Shown: positions 1 to 7,654 of the stretch, in pieces
Layout of the letters: every line of letters begins with the position of its first letter
Position numbering within the stretch: the first letter of the stretch is position 1
Assembly: GCA_964452285.1 (NCBI GenBank)
Contig: CAYVKW010000003.1
Span: 1-49,194, forward strand
Direction of reading: 5' to 3'
From: JAUNST01 sp964452285
GTDB taxonomy: Bacteria; Patescibacteriota; Microgenomatia; UBA1400; PJMF01
DNA: 49,194 bases
Position numbers and translations under genes: made by a program
Notes under the pieces: model-generated
Databases searched by the model: none
Told to the model about the DNA's origin: nothing
The model's input: only the letters and a program-made list of their open reading frames with translations

Positions 1-3000
1 AACTTGCTGTCTTTGCCGCTGTCGTCCCATCGCTCCAAGCATAATTAGCTTCAGGTGTAACAGTTGCTGTATATGAGCCAGCATCTGTTGCCGAAGCTGT
101 TCCGCCCACAGTATAGCCAGTTCCAGCAGCCAAACCCACTTGCGCCGATCCATTGTAAGTGCGATTAGTTGCCGTTGGAACTGAGATAGAGGCTCTGGTA
201 ATCGTTAATTTACCAGTTGCATTTGTCACTGTGTAGTTAGCAGTCACATCAGTTGTTCCCGATTTAATTATCGCTGTTGCAATTGTATTGTCTACCTCTC
301 CCACCTCGGTAATGGTCGAACCAGCTGTCATTGTACAAGTTACTGTTTGACCAGACACCAGATTGTTACCTGTACAAGCCGAATTAGTCAAAGCTGAACC
401 ATTGTAAGCTCTTGAAGAACTGCCTGCTGTCACAGTAATCGCTCTCTTGTTGACTGTCAGCGTTCCATTCACTTTAGTGATTGCATAGTTAGCCGATACA
501 TCATTGGCAGAAGCATCTTTAATCACTACCGTTGACAAGGTATTTGCTGCTGATCCAGCCGTTGTTTGTGATCCCGTATTAGTACAAGTTGCACTGTGTC
601 CCGAGACCAAAGTGCCCGTGGTTAAACTACAGGCAGACGCCAAACTCAAAGCTGAGCCATCATAGGTTTTGCTCGTTGAAGCGGCAGTATATGTCACCGG
701 TTTTTGAGCCACACTACATGACAATGTCTTTTCCGTCTCTCCATCAGAGAAAGCATAATTATCATTTGCCACTACCGTCACTGTTTGTGTTCCTGCCACT
801 GTTCGGCTGTTATTGGTATAGGTTACATTGGCTCCACCAGCTGCCAAAGTTTGCGCACTACCATTGTAAGTTAATGTATTACATGAACCCGTCGTGGCTG
901 TAGCTGCTCTTGTCACAGTTAAACTTCCCGTTACATTGACTACTGTATAATTACTACTCACATCATTACTGCTCCCATCTTTTATTACTGATGTACTTAT
1001 TGTATTTACCACGCTCCCCACATTTGTTATCGTACTTCCAGCTGTCATTGTACATGTTACACTATGACCAGACACCAAAGTCGCTCCTGTACAGCTGCCA
1101 TTTGTTAATGCATTTCCATTATATGCTCTGCTCGCACTTCCAGCTGTGACGGTCACCGATTTTTTAGCAATGGAACAAGAAAGAGTTTTAGAAGTAGCTG
1201 TGTCTGAGAAACGATAACCAGAAGTAGCATTTACCGTCACTGTTTGGGACCCAGCATTTGTCATCGTATTATTAGAATAAGTTACCCCAGTACCTCCAGA
1301 AGCTAGAGTTTGAGCACTGCCATTATAAGTTAAAGAAGCGCACGAACCAGTTGTAGCCACCTTGTAGCCAGTTACCGTATACGTAGCAGTCCTATTATTG
1401 TAATTAGTCGTATCCGTTGGCGTAAAAGTCACAGTAATAGTTGAAGTACCATTAGAAACACCTGTTATAGTCACAGTCTTTGCAGTATTAGCTGTAATCG
1501 AGGAATAGGAAGCGGGGGACACAGTTGCTACAGCAGTAGTGCCAGAGACATTTTCAAATCCTCCCGCTACATTAGCCGTTTCTGTAAAGGTAATCGTCGA
1601 TCCAGCATTTACTGTTCCCGAAGTCGCAGATAAAGTCAAAGTTGGAGTGGCTTTGGCAATACTACAAGTGAAAGTTTTAGTTGACGTAGCATTATCACTC
1701 CAACGATAGCCACTCGCCAAAGTTGCAGTAATGGTATACGAACCAGCATTAGTTTGTGAATAACCAGACAGAGTATAACCAGTGCCGGAAGTAACTGAGG
1801 TCAATTGTTGTGCCGAACCAGTATAAGTCCGAGCTACACATAAGGAATTAGTTGGAATAGTCGCGCTCGAAGCAATTGTTGCTGTATACGTAGCAGTCCT
1901 ATTGTTGTAATTAGTCGTATCCGTTGGTGTAAAAGTCACAGTGATAGTTGAAGCTCCTCCAGCTACACCAGTTACAGTTACAGTTTGAGCTGTATTAGCT
2001 GCAATCGAGGAATAGGAAGCGGGGGACACAGTTGCTACAGCAGTAGTGCCAGAGACATTGCTAAAGTTTCCAGCAATATTGGCCGTTTCCGTAAAAGTCA
2101 TTGTTTTACCTGCTACCACTGTCCCCGAAGTCGCAGACAAAGTTAAAGTCGGGGTGGCTTTTGAGATTGTATGAGCAGTACAAGCCGAAGTCGCGCTATT
2201 GTAATTGCTGGTAGCCGCCACTGTTGCTTTCACTGAATATGAGCCCGCATTAGTTGGGGCTGAAGATAAAGTTGTACCACAAGCAGTCCCTGAATAATAA
2301 GTATAGGTAATAGCTCCACCAGAGGCTGGAGAAACTGTAGCTGTATTCGCTGCAATCGCCGAACCAGTATATGTTTCTGATCTCGCTGTTAAAGAAACAG
2401 TTGGGTTAGCTTTATTAATCGTCAAAGTGTAATCCTTATAAACACTCACATAATTAGTTGTTGCTGCACTCGTCACTCTCACTGTCACCGTTGTTCCAGC
2501 CGCCAATCCAGCCAAAGAAGAAATTGTTACCGTTGTCCCACTGATCGTTGTCGCTGCTGACGTCGAAGTTGTTTCTGCCACCGACAATGTCCCCCCACTT
2601 GTATTAGCAGACACAGTAAAAGTAGTACTCGCTGTTCCGTATGTCGTAGTTCCAGAACTTGCCGACAAAGTTAAAGTCGGGGTAGCTTGGGCAATCGTAA
2701 AACTTGCCGATTTAGTATTGCCGGCCACATCTTTCACCCAAGCATAATAAGTTCCAGCATTACGAACTGTTGAATCAGTTACTGTCGTACTCGCCGTCGT
2801 CGCCGTAATAGTAGTCCAGCCACTCGTCGGCGCAGTTGAACTATTCGTCACTTGCCAACCATTAATACCAGAATTAGCATCCTGAAAAGTAATTGATGAT
2901 TTAGCACCATAAGTTACATTTGTTGCACTTACTGTCGGTAGCGTCGTATCCACTTGTACCGTACAGGTATTAGAATATCCAACGTTTCCCGCATAATCAA

Positions 3001-3853
3001 TCACTTTATAACGGTAAGTGTAACAACCCTGCGCCATTGGATTTTGAGTTAACGAAGTTACATAAGGATTACCTACATTAGCATAAGAACTCATACCGCT
3101 GCAAGCAAAAGCTGTTGAAGAAGACACTTGAAAATAAGAATTGCTCGTATCTACTCCAGATCCAGTCTCCACCAAATTAGCAAAATTTGCTGTTACTGTA
3201 AAACTGCTATCAGACACAGATGCCGAACAAGCAATTGTCATACCCGTCGGAGCAGTTTCATCACAACCATTAACAGTCAAATCATATGGTGCACTGGTTG
3301 TTCCAGTTCCATTATCAAAATCAGACAGACAAACTGCAGTTTGATCTAAATACAAAGCAGGCAGGCTAGCATAATCAGTAGTGGTTGTAATTGCTGTAGA
3401 AGCCAAAGCCCCACTAGTATTAATTGCGTAAGCTTGACCACTTGTAGCACTCGGAGTTCTCGTCCACACATAAGAAGCACCAGTTGGCAAATAATTTCCA
3501 GTCGCGCTGCCATTTAATGCCGTTCTGTATGTTTCTTTTACACTCGCCCATTCTGAGTAAGAAACTGTAGAAATTTTTGGTGAAGAACAAGACGTTCCAC
3601 TTTCATTTCCTTGCACTCCAGAACTCCAAGTGGTATTCAAAACATAAGTTGCATAATCACCCAGTAAACTCAAAAAACCCGTCGAGCTATTATTTAAAGA
3701 GGCAGACAAATCCGATGCGCACCAGACATTACTATCAGCATCATAAGTTATAGCTTTCACTTCTTGAGTTAAATTCGCGCCCAAAAACACCAACCCTGAC
3801 GTCAAGATCACAACACCTAGCTTTACCAGTATTTTCAACCAAATTTGTTTCAT
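1..3853 (-). CDS. Giant secreted MBG/Ig-repeat adhesin, 3' end outside window
   Basis: The frame is open from an ATG at 3853 to the left edge (about 1284 codons, no stop), so only the N-terminal part is seen. Residues 1-34 form a signal peptide (MKQIWLK, hydrophobic core, VKA cleavage). A Trp/Cys-containing head follows, then Thr/Ser/Gly-rich beta-sandwich units. Several match the MBG pattern (RAYNG or KTYDGSAL at the start, SGH.VTCTMTAG, NYTV..GSLTV at the end); others are Ig-like (TPTLTLSATSGT, TNYNNRTATYT). The Cys pairs inside the MBG units could form disulphides outside the cell. The likely role is adhesion or surface coat, with the C-terminal anchor lying beyond the window. The sortase at 31 kb is a candidate for attaching it. 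Promoter-like elements lie at 3877-3906. Confidence 0.85.
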   Translation of the reverse strand, partial: MKQIWLKILVKLGVVILTSGLVFLGANLTQEVKAITYDADSNVWCASDLSASLNNSSTGFLSLLGDYATYVLNTTWSSGVQGNESGTSCSSPKISTVSYSEWASVKETYRTALNGSATGNYLPTGASYVWTRTPSATSGQAYAINTSGALASTAITTTTDYASLPALYLDQTAVCLSDFDNGTGTTSAPYDLTVNGCDETAPTGMTIACSASVSDSSFTVTANFANLVETGSGVDTSNSYFQVSSSTAFACSGMSSYANVGNPYVTSLTQNPMAQGCYTYRYKVIDYAGNVGYSNTCTVQVDTTLPTVSATNVTYGAKSSITFQDANSGINGWQVTNSSTAPTSGWTTITATTASTTVTDSTVRNAGTYYAWVKDVAGNTKSASFTIAQATPTLTLSASSGTTTYGTASTTFTVSANTSGGTLSVAETTSTSAATTISGTTVTISSLAGLAAGTTVTVRVTSAATTNYVSVYKDYTLTINKANPTVSLTARSETYTGSAIAANTATVSPASGGAITYTYYSGTACGTTLSSAPTNAGSYSVKATVAATSNYNSATSACTAHTISKATPTLTLSATSGTVVAGKTMTFTETANIAGNFSNVSGTTAVATVSPASYSSIAANTAQTVTVTGVAGGASTITVTFTPTDTTNYNNRTATYTATIASSATIPTNSLCVARTYTGSAQQLTSVTSGTGYTLSGYSQTNAGSYTITATLASGYRWSDNATSTKTFTCSIAKATPTLTLSATSGTVNAGSTITFTETANVAGGFENVSGTTAVATVSPASYSSITANTAKTVTITGVSNGTSTITVTFTPTDTTNYNNRTATYTVTGYKVATTGSCASLTYNGSAQTLASGGTGVTYSNNTMTNAGSQTVTVNATSGYRFSDTATSKTLSCSIAKKSVTVTAGSASRAYNGNALTNGSCTGATLVSGHSVTCTMTAGSTITNVGSVVNTISTSVIKDGSSNDVSSNYTVVNVTGSLTVTRAATATTGSCNTLTYNGSAQTLAAGGANVTYTNNSRTVAGTQTVTVVANDNYAFSDGETEKTLSCSVAQKPVTYTAASTSKTYDGSALSLASACSLTTGTLVSGHSATCTNTGSQTTAGSAANTLSTVVIKDASANDVSANYAITKVNGTLTVNKRAITVTAGSSSRAYNGSALTNSACTGNNLVSGQTVTCTMTAGSTITEVGEVDNTIATAIIKSGTTDVTANYTVTNATGKLTITRASISVPTATNRTYNGSAQVGLAAGTGYTVGGTASATDAGSYTATVTPEANYAWSDGTTAAKTAS
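1377..1552 (-). repeat. Near-identical 176-nt repeat, copy 1 (adhesin)
   Basis: This stretch and 1884-2059 have the same length and differ at only a modest number of positions by eye. They encode one Ig-like unit (FENVSGTTAVATVSPASYSS and flanks). The similarity is at the DNA level, including shared silent positions, which points to recent duplication or gene conversion inside the adhesin. Confidence 0.8.
1884..2059 (-). repeat. Near-identical 176-nt repeat, copy 2 (adhesin)
   Basis: This is the partner of 1377-1552, offset by 507 nt, which is an exact multiple of three. Recombination between the copies would delete or add 169 codons without a frameshift. Confidence 0.8.
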
Positions 3854-3876
3854 TCTATTCTTTATTTTGCTTATTC

Positions 3877-3906
3877 ATTTTAACATGAATGCTTCAAAGA
3901 ATGCAA
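3877..3906 (-). promoter_or_regulatory. Candidate sigma70 promoter of the adhesin gene
   Basis: Read on the minus strand, there is a -35 TTGCAT (3906-3901), an 18-nt spacer and a -10 TAAAAT (3882-3877) preceded by TGT (extended -10). Transcription would start near 3870, about 17 nt before the ATG at 3853. No good Shine-Dalgarno sequence is seen in that leader. An inverted repeat ATGCTT...AAGCAT (3889-3894/3905-3910) overlaps the -35 region and could be an operator. Confidence 0.5.
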
Positions 3907-4294
3907 GCATATCTCATACCTAAAAAAAGTTCATAATCGTTCAAATTTAATCTACATTATTTCTAGTAAATTTTATCCGATAAATAAGAATTTTTATTAA
4001 GAAATTAGTGATAATTTACTCAAAAAAAATATCTGATATTATAATTTGCGATTTGGTCGTCTTATTAATAATATTTTTTCTCTTATTCTTTCATCGAAAA
4101 ACTCCACCAAAATTTCTGCATCAAAAATCATCTAAGTCATTTTTTTCATCTTTTTATTTCAAATCAATTTTTTGTCTACATTGTTTCCCAAAATCTTATT
4201 TTAATCACCTAGATACCACCCAACTTCAATTTACTGCAAACAATTCTTATTTCTTTTAGTTCTTCTTGTTTTTCATGTCCGGCACGTACAAGTT
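3907..4294. other. AT-rich intergenic gap without a recognisable gene
   Basis: This is about 390 nt between the adhesin promoter and the end of the membrane protein gene. It is pyrimidine-rich on the plus strand. A short open frame at 4008-4259 (plus) has Phe/Lys-rich, low-complexity content and no promoter or ribosome site, so I do not call it. I see no clear hairpin terminator or RNA gene. Confidence 0.5.
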
Positions 4295-6394
4295 TTACAC
4301 TTTTATCAGCCAGCCTGCATCATTCTCAAATACCACCATCAAATTCGACTTTAAACCATCAAGCAGTTCCTTTGACATCTTTTTCATATCATTCTGTTCC
4401 AGAATTAATATTTCTATACCCAAACTATTCAAACTCTTACCAAAATTGGCTGCGTCAGTTTCTTGGAAAATTTTTTTCATACTACTCTCCTTTTTTTTAA
4501 AATCAAAATTGTGAGTTTCTAAGATCATCTGATTACTTAGATAAGTCTTTCTGCCAATTAACCCTGGTATCACGCTTGCTCTTTTCATCCGCTCATTTGT
4601 CGGAGCCACACCGATTAGATTATCCGTTATGGTCAATTCTTGAGCTTTATTTAATAGCTCCAAAAGTTTCCTTTCGTAAAAACCAGCTTCTTCATTTCTA
4701 GTTATTGTTGCTTGCCAATAATGCCACATATTTCTACTCGTTCTTGGTATTAATAAAATTACAATCGCTATCACCAATATTCTTTTTAAGCCTATCCACA
4801 CTTTTTGAAACTGAGCGCTCCCTCTTTTCCCCTCACTTTTTTCCCACCAAGATGCTAAGTTTACACCCAATAAAACCGACAAAGCCGTTGCTCCTAAAAT
4901 TAAAAAGTTGAAAGTATTAAAACCTCCTTTTGCCTGCAAAAAGTTAAAACCAATTATCGTCCAGACTATAAAACTGGCACTAAAAAAACAGATATTTTCT
5001 CCTTTAAGCCAGCGCGCGGCTTTTTTCCCTATCAATAAACCAAAAAGCCGCGCGCCATATACAAATATTAATGCTACTCCCACTAATTTGAAATTTTCCC
5101 AAATAATTCTTTTTCCATTATTATTAGCTATAAATTGTTGCTCCCGCAGAAACCACTCTCGCCAATTCAATTGCATTTCAGCTGCTATTTCTCGCGGCCA
5201 AACTAAAGGTGCGTAAATCAAACCATCGCTCACTGAAGTAATACTTTTCAATAAAATTAATCCCGTTCCAGCCGCCAAAAGCATCATTATTCCTTCTTTA
5301 AGAAATTCTCTCTTTATCATCTTTATTATCGACTCTTCTTTCGTTTTACTTTTTTTCATCAGCGCTCGCCCAGTCCTAAAGACTAGGCTCGCGCCCCATC
5401 CTCCCAAGAAAAAAGCCCACCAATAAACTTTAAACAAGATCAGCGGCGCCAACAAAATTAACAGCCACCATAGAATTTTACTCTTTCTTTCCTGCCAATA
5501 ATAATTAAGCAGCAACCAACTCGAGAAAAATATTAACTTCGCCGCCATAAACGGCATATTCAAAAATTGATCTGCTCCATTATCAAAAGTTGCCATCTCC
5601 CAGCCTTTTCCTCCTGGAATAAACCAACTTAGAAAATAACCTCCGTCTCCCGCTATCAAACACACTAAAGTTACCCAAAAAGCCGCCGTTTTTTTCTTTG
5701 TCACCACTAATATCGCTTGATAAATTACAACCGTTATTAAAATTACCAATAAACAAGGAACAAATTGAAAAAACACGTTTACCGTCGGCAAGCCCAATCT
5801 TACCAATTGTGCCCACAGTAAATCAGAAAAATAATGATAATTTTCCAAAGGCGCATTTACTTCTGGCCTCATCGCCGGCCAGCTCTGAGCTAAACTATTA
5901 ACAAAACCAAGATGCATTAATCCATCCTGATTATTAGTAAAAAAGAATCTTACCCCATCATCCGTTCGCAATCCAGAACCAAAAATTGCCGGTAGTTGTA
6001 TCATTAATGCCAAAACCACCAAAATTAATAAAGCTCGCTGCTCTTTCCAAATTCTTCTCCATTTAATTAATTTCTCATTTTTCTTCAGCAGTTTCCTCTT
6101 TTCTTTTTGCTGCCGGCACCGCCATTGCCATCCTTCCCAAATCGCCATTAATATTAATCCACCCTCATAAACATAAACCAAGTTGTAACACCCCAAAATT
6201 CCACTGCCATAAGCCACAATCGTCAAAAACACCATTCCCAACACCACCGCCAGTGCCGCTTTTGTCATTTTACTCAATTTTATTTCTTTTTTTAACACTA
6301 ACCAGCCTGGAAACCACCATAAAATCATCACCACTGCCAAAAAATACAGCCCAAAAGCATAAAATTGCCAATCCGTCAAACCATAAAAAAGCAT
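4295..6394 (-). CDS. Polytopic membrane protein, GT-C-glycosyltransferase-like
   Basis: I chose the start at ATG 6394 (MLFYGLTDW, 699 aa) over the in-frame ATG at 6406. The sequence AGGAGA sits just before 6394, and a TATAAT (6410-6405) overlaps the upstream ATG. The protein has roughly 12-14 hydrophobic segments. A conserved-looking loop after the third or fourth helix contains TDDGVRFFF.NNQDG.MH, and NYHYFSDLL follows; acidic residues in the first large outside loop are typical of GT-C enzymes. The soluble C-terminal tail (about 120 aa, with SVIPGLIGRKTYLS) resembles the outside domain of such proteins. The probable job is transfer of a sugar from a polyprenyl carrier at the cell surface, inferred from topology only. 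It also carries a perfect 14-bp inverted repeat at 5012-5055. Confidence 0.6.
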   Translation of the reverse strand: MLFYGLTDWQFYAFGLYFLAVVMILWWFPGWLVLKKEIKLSKMTKAALAVVLGMVFLTIVAYGSGILGCYNLVYVYEGGLILMAIWEGWQWRCRQQKEKRKLLKKNEKLIKWRRIWKEQRALLILVVLALMIQLPAIFGSGLRTDDGVRFFFTNNQDGLMHLGFVNSLAQSWPAMRPEVNAPLENYHYFSDLLWAQLVRLGLPTVNVFFQFVPCLLVILITVVIYQAILVVTKKKTAAFWVTLVCLIAGDGGYFLSWFIPGGKGWEMATFDNGADQFLNMPFMAAKLIFFSSWLLLNYYWQERKSKILWWLLILLAPLILFKVYWWAFFLGGWGASLVFRTGRALMKKSKTKEESIIKMIKREFLKEGIMMLLAAGTGLILLKSITSVSDGLIYAPLVWPREIAAEMQLNWREWFLREQQFIANNNGKRIIWENFKLVGVALIFVYGARLFGLLIGKKAARWLKGENICFFSASFIVWTIIGFNFLQAKGGFNTFNFLILGATALSVLLGVNLASWWEKSEGKRGSAQFQKVWIGLKRILVIAIVILLIPRTSRNMWHYWQATITRNEEAGFYERKLLELLNKAQELTITDNLIGVAPTNERMKRASVIPGLIGRKTYLSNQMILETHNFDFKKKESSMKKIFQETDAANFGKSLNSLGIEILILEQNDMKKMSKELLDGLKSNLMVVFENDAGWLIKV
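5012..5055. repeat. GC-rich inverted repeat inside the membrane protein gene
   Basis: The arms 5012-5025 (GCGCGCGGCTTTTT) and 5042-5055 are perfect reverse complements of 14 nt, separated by 16 nt. The repeat lies inside coding sequence and is markedly more GC-rich than its surroundings. Confidence 0.85.
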
Positions 6395-6466
6395 ATTTCT
6401 CCTCATTATACAATAAATTTACTCATCTTTTTCTCTCAACCTTGGTCTATTGATCTCTAAAAACCC

Positions 6467-6494
6467 TTGACTTTTTTCTTTTTTCTGTTATAAT
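6467..6494 (+). promoter_or_regulatory. Strong promoter of rplJ-rplL
   Basis: There is a -35 TTGACT (6467-6472), a 16-nt spacer and a perfect -10 TATAAT (6489-6494) with an extended TGT in front. Transcription should start near 6501, just before the L10 leader structure. Confidence 0.85.
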
Positions 6495-6500
6495 CCTTCC

Positions 6501-6590
6501 ACATTAAGCCAAAGACAGCGCGCCATCATAAGTCACGCCGAGGTAAAAACAATGTTTTTCTCTTATCTTTGGTTTAACCAAAGATTTTTT
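6501..6590 (+). ncRNA. L10 (rplJ) leader with attenuator
   Basis: The leader contains AGCCAAAGACAGCGCG (from 6507) and CACGCCGAGGTAAA (from 6534). These are the two sides of the kink-turn/L10-binding element known from ribosomal L10 leaders of low-GC Gram-positives. Downstream, ATCTTTGG (6565-6572) pairs perfectly with CCAAAGAT (6578-6585), followed by a T run to 6590: an intrinsic terminator. The CCAAAGA at 6509-6515 can pair with the same TCTTTGG arm, giving a competing antiterminator closing stem. This is an autoregulatory switch in which L10 (or L10-L7/L12) binding would shift the balance between the two folds. Direct binding and which state terminates are inferred. Confidence 0.85.
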
Positions 6591-6617
6591 ATATTAAATT
6601 AGAATAGAAAGTAAAAC

Positions 6618-7124
6618 ATGCCTAGTCAAAAAAACACTCAAAGCCTTGAAGTCGTAAAGGACAAACTTAGTCAAGCCAAATCCATTCTTGTTGTTGATTA
6701 CTCAGGAACGACCGTCAATGAGCAAAGCGAATTCCGCCGTCAACTCAAAACCGCTGGTGGCGAATTTTTTGTCACTAAAAACACCCTCATTGGCCTCGGT
6801 TTTGACAATCAGCCCACCATCAAAGAGGCTCTCTCTGGCATGAACGCTCTTATCTTATCATACGATGACGAAGTTGGCGCCGTTAAAGTCACTTATGACT
6901 TTATGAAAGATAAAGAGAAGTTAACTGTGAAAGTCGGTTATTTAGACGGCAAATTTCTCACTGCCGACGAGACTAAAGTTCTTAGCCAAGTTCCAGGTAA
7001 GTCAGAACTTATGTCTATGTTGGTCCGTACGCTCAATGCTCCAGCTACCAACTTAGTTAGCGTTCTTAAGGCTAATATCCGCGATCTCACCTACGTTTTA
7101 CAGGCTATCGCAGATAAAAAATAA
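6618..7124 (+). CDS. rplJ: 50S ribosomal protein L10
   Basis: At 168 aa this is the normal length for bacterial L10. The N-terminal globular part has the typical ILVVDYSGTTVNEQSEFRRQL, FFVTKNTLI and the LKTAGGEF strand. The C-terminal helix (SELMSMLVRTLNAPATNLVSVLKA and on) binds L7/L12 dimers. It forms the base of the ribosomal stalk that recruits translation GTPases. It is the first gene of a two-gene operon with rplL and sits behind an L10 leader. Only a weak GAAAG lies before the ATG. The usual upstream rplK-rplA genes are not next to it. Confidence 0.97.
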   Translation: MPSQKNTQSLEVVKDKLSQAKSILVVDYSGTTVNEQSEFRRQLKTAGGEFFVTKNTLIGLGFDNQPTIKEALSGMNALILSYDDEVGAVKVTYDFMKDKEKLTVKVGYLDGKFLTADETKVLSQVPGKSELMSMLVRTLNAPATNLVSVLKANIRDLTYVLQAIADKK

Positions 7125-7175
7125 TTTGTTTTTATAAAGTAGTTAAAAAAGTAGTTAAAAGAAAGAAAGAAAACT

Positions 7176-7556
7176 ATGTCAGAAAAAGTGGAAAAAATTG
7201 TTACCGCTGTTAAAGAACTCTCCTTAATGGAAGTTTCTGAATTAGTCAAAGCTTTAGAAGAAGAATTTGGCGTTACCGCTGCTGCTCCTGTGATGATGGG
7301 TGCCGCTATGCCAGGTGCCGCCGCTGCTCCAGCTGAAGAAAAAACTGAATTCACCGTCATTTTGAAAGACGCTGGTAGCAATAAAATTGCCGCCATTAAA
7401 GCTGTTCGCACTCTCAAACCAGAATTAGGTCTCGGAGAAGCCAAAGCTTTTGTTGAAGGCGCTCCTAAAAATGTCTTAGAAGACGTCAAAAAAGAAGCTG
7501 CAGAAGCTGCCAAAAAAACCCTAGAAGAAGCAGGCTGCGTTGTTGAATTGAAGTAA
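7176..7556 (+). CDS. rplL: 50S ribosomal protein L7/L12
   Basis: At 126 aa this is standard length. The N-terminal dimerisation helix (EKIVTAVKELSLMEVSELVKALEEEFGV) is followed by an Ala/Pro-rich hinge (MPGAAAAPAEEK) and the C-terminal factor-binding domain with KIAAIKAVRTLKPELGLGEAK. It is the mobile stalk protein that stimulates GTPase factors. It lies 51 nt after rplJ, so it is cotranscribed, and is followed directly by a strong terminator. The gene is less pyrimidine-skewed than its neighbours, as expected for a highly constrained protein. Confidence 0.98.
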   Translation: MSEKVEKIVTAVKELSLMEVSELVKALEEEFGVTAAAPVMMGAAMPGAAAAPAEEKTEFTVILKDAGSNKIAAIKAVRTLKPELGLGEAKAFVEGAPKNVLEDVKKEAAEAAKKTLEEAGCVVELK

Positions 7557-7578
7557 TTCTTTTCTTTAAGGAAAATAA

Positions 7579-7608
7579 AAAAACTGGCTTCTTTAAGCCA
7601 GTTTTTTT
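7579..7608 (+). terminator. Intrinsic terminator of rplJ-rplL
   Basis: AAACTGGCTT (7581-7590) pairs with AAGCCAGTTT (7595-7604) around a CTTT loop and runs into a T tract. A run of A before the left arm would also make it work in the opposite direction. Confidence 0.95.
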
Positions 7609-7639
7609 ATTTTTCCCCCTCCTTTTTCTTTTTTCCTTA

Positions 7640-7648
7640 TGCTATAAT
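7640..7648 (+). promoter_or_regulatory. Extended -10 box, leaderless start
   Basis: TGC-TATAAT ends at 7648 and the next gene's ATG is at 7655, only 6 nt later. The predicted transcription start coincides with the start codon. No -35 is obvious in the T/C-rich upstream stretch. Confidence 0.7.
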
Positions 7649-7654
7649 GTTTTT

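Noticed and set aside
589..903. Plus-strand open frame in the adhesin region
   Set aside because: It is antisense to a clear long secreted repeat protein and has no promoter or ribosome site; its low-complexity content follows the repeats.
3481..3510. LPXTG-like string (YLPTGAS) in the adhesin as a sortase signal
   Set aside because: It lies near the N-terminus without a following hydrophobic segment and basic tail; real sorting signals are C-terminal.
1..3853. CRISPR array suggested by recurring similar strings
   Set aside because: The repeats are long, diverged, in frame and encode beta-sandwich units; there are no regular spacers and no cas genes.
4008..4259. Short plus-strand open frame in the gap after the membrane protein gene
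   Set aside because: Phe/Ser/Lys-rich junk-like translation, no initiation signals, typical of T-rich plus strand.
7091..7513. Minus-strand open frame of 140 codons over rplL
   Set aside because: It is the exact antisense of L7/L12, whose constrained composition keeps the opposite frame open.
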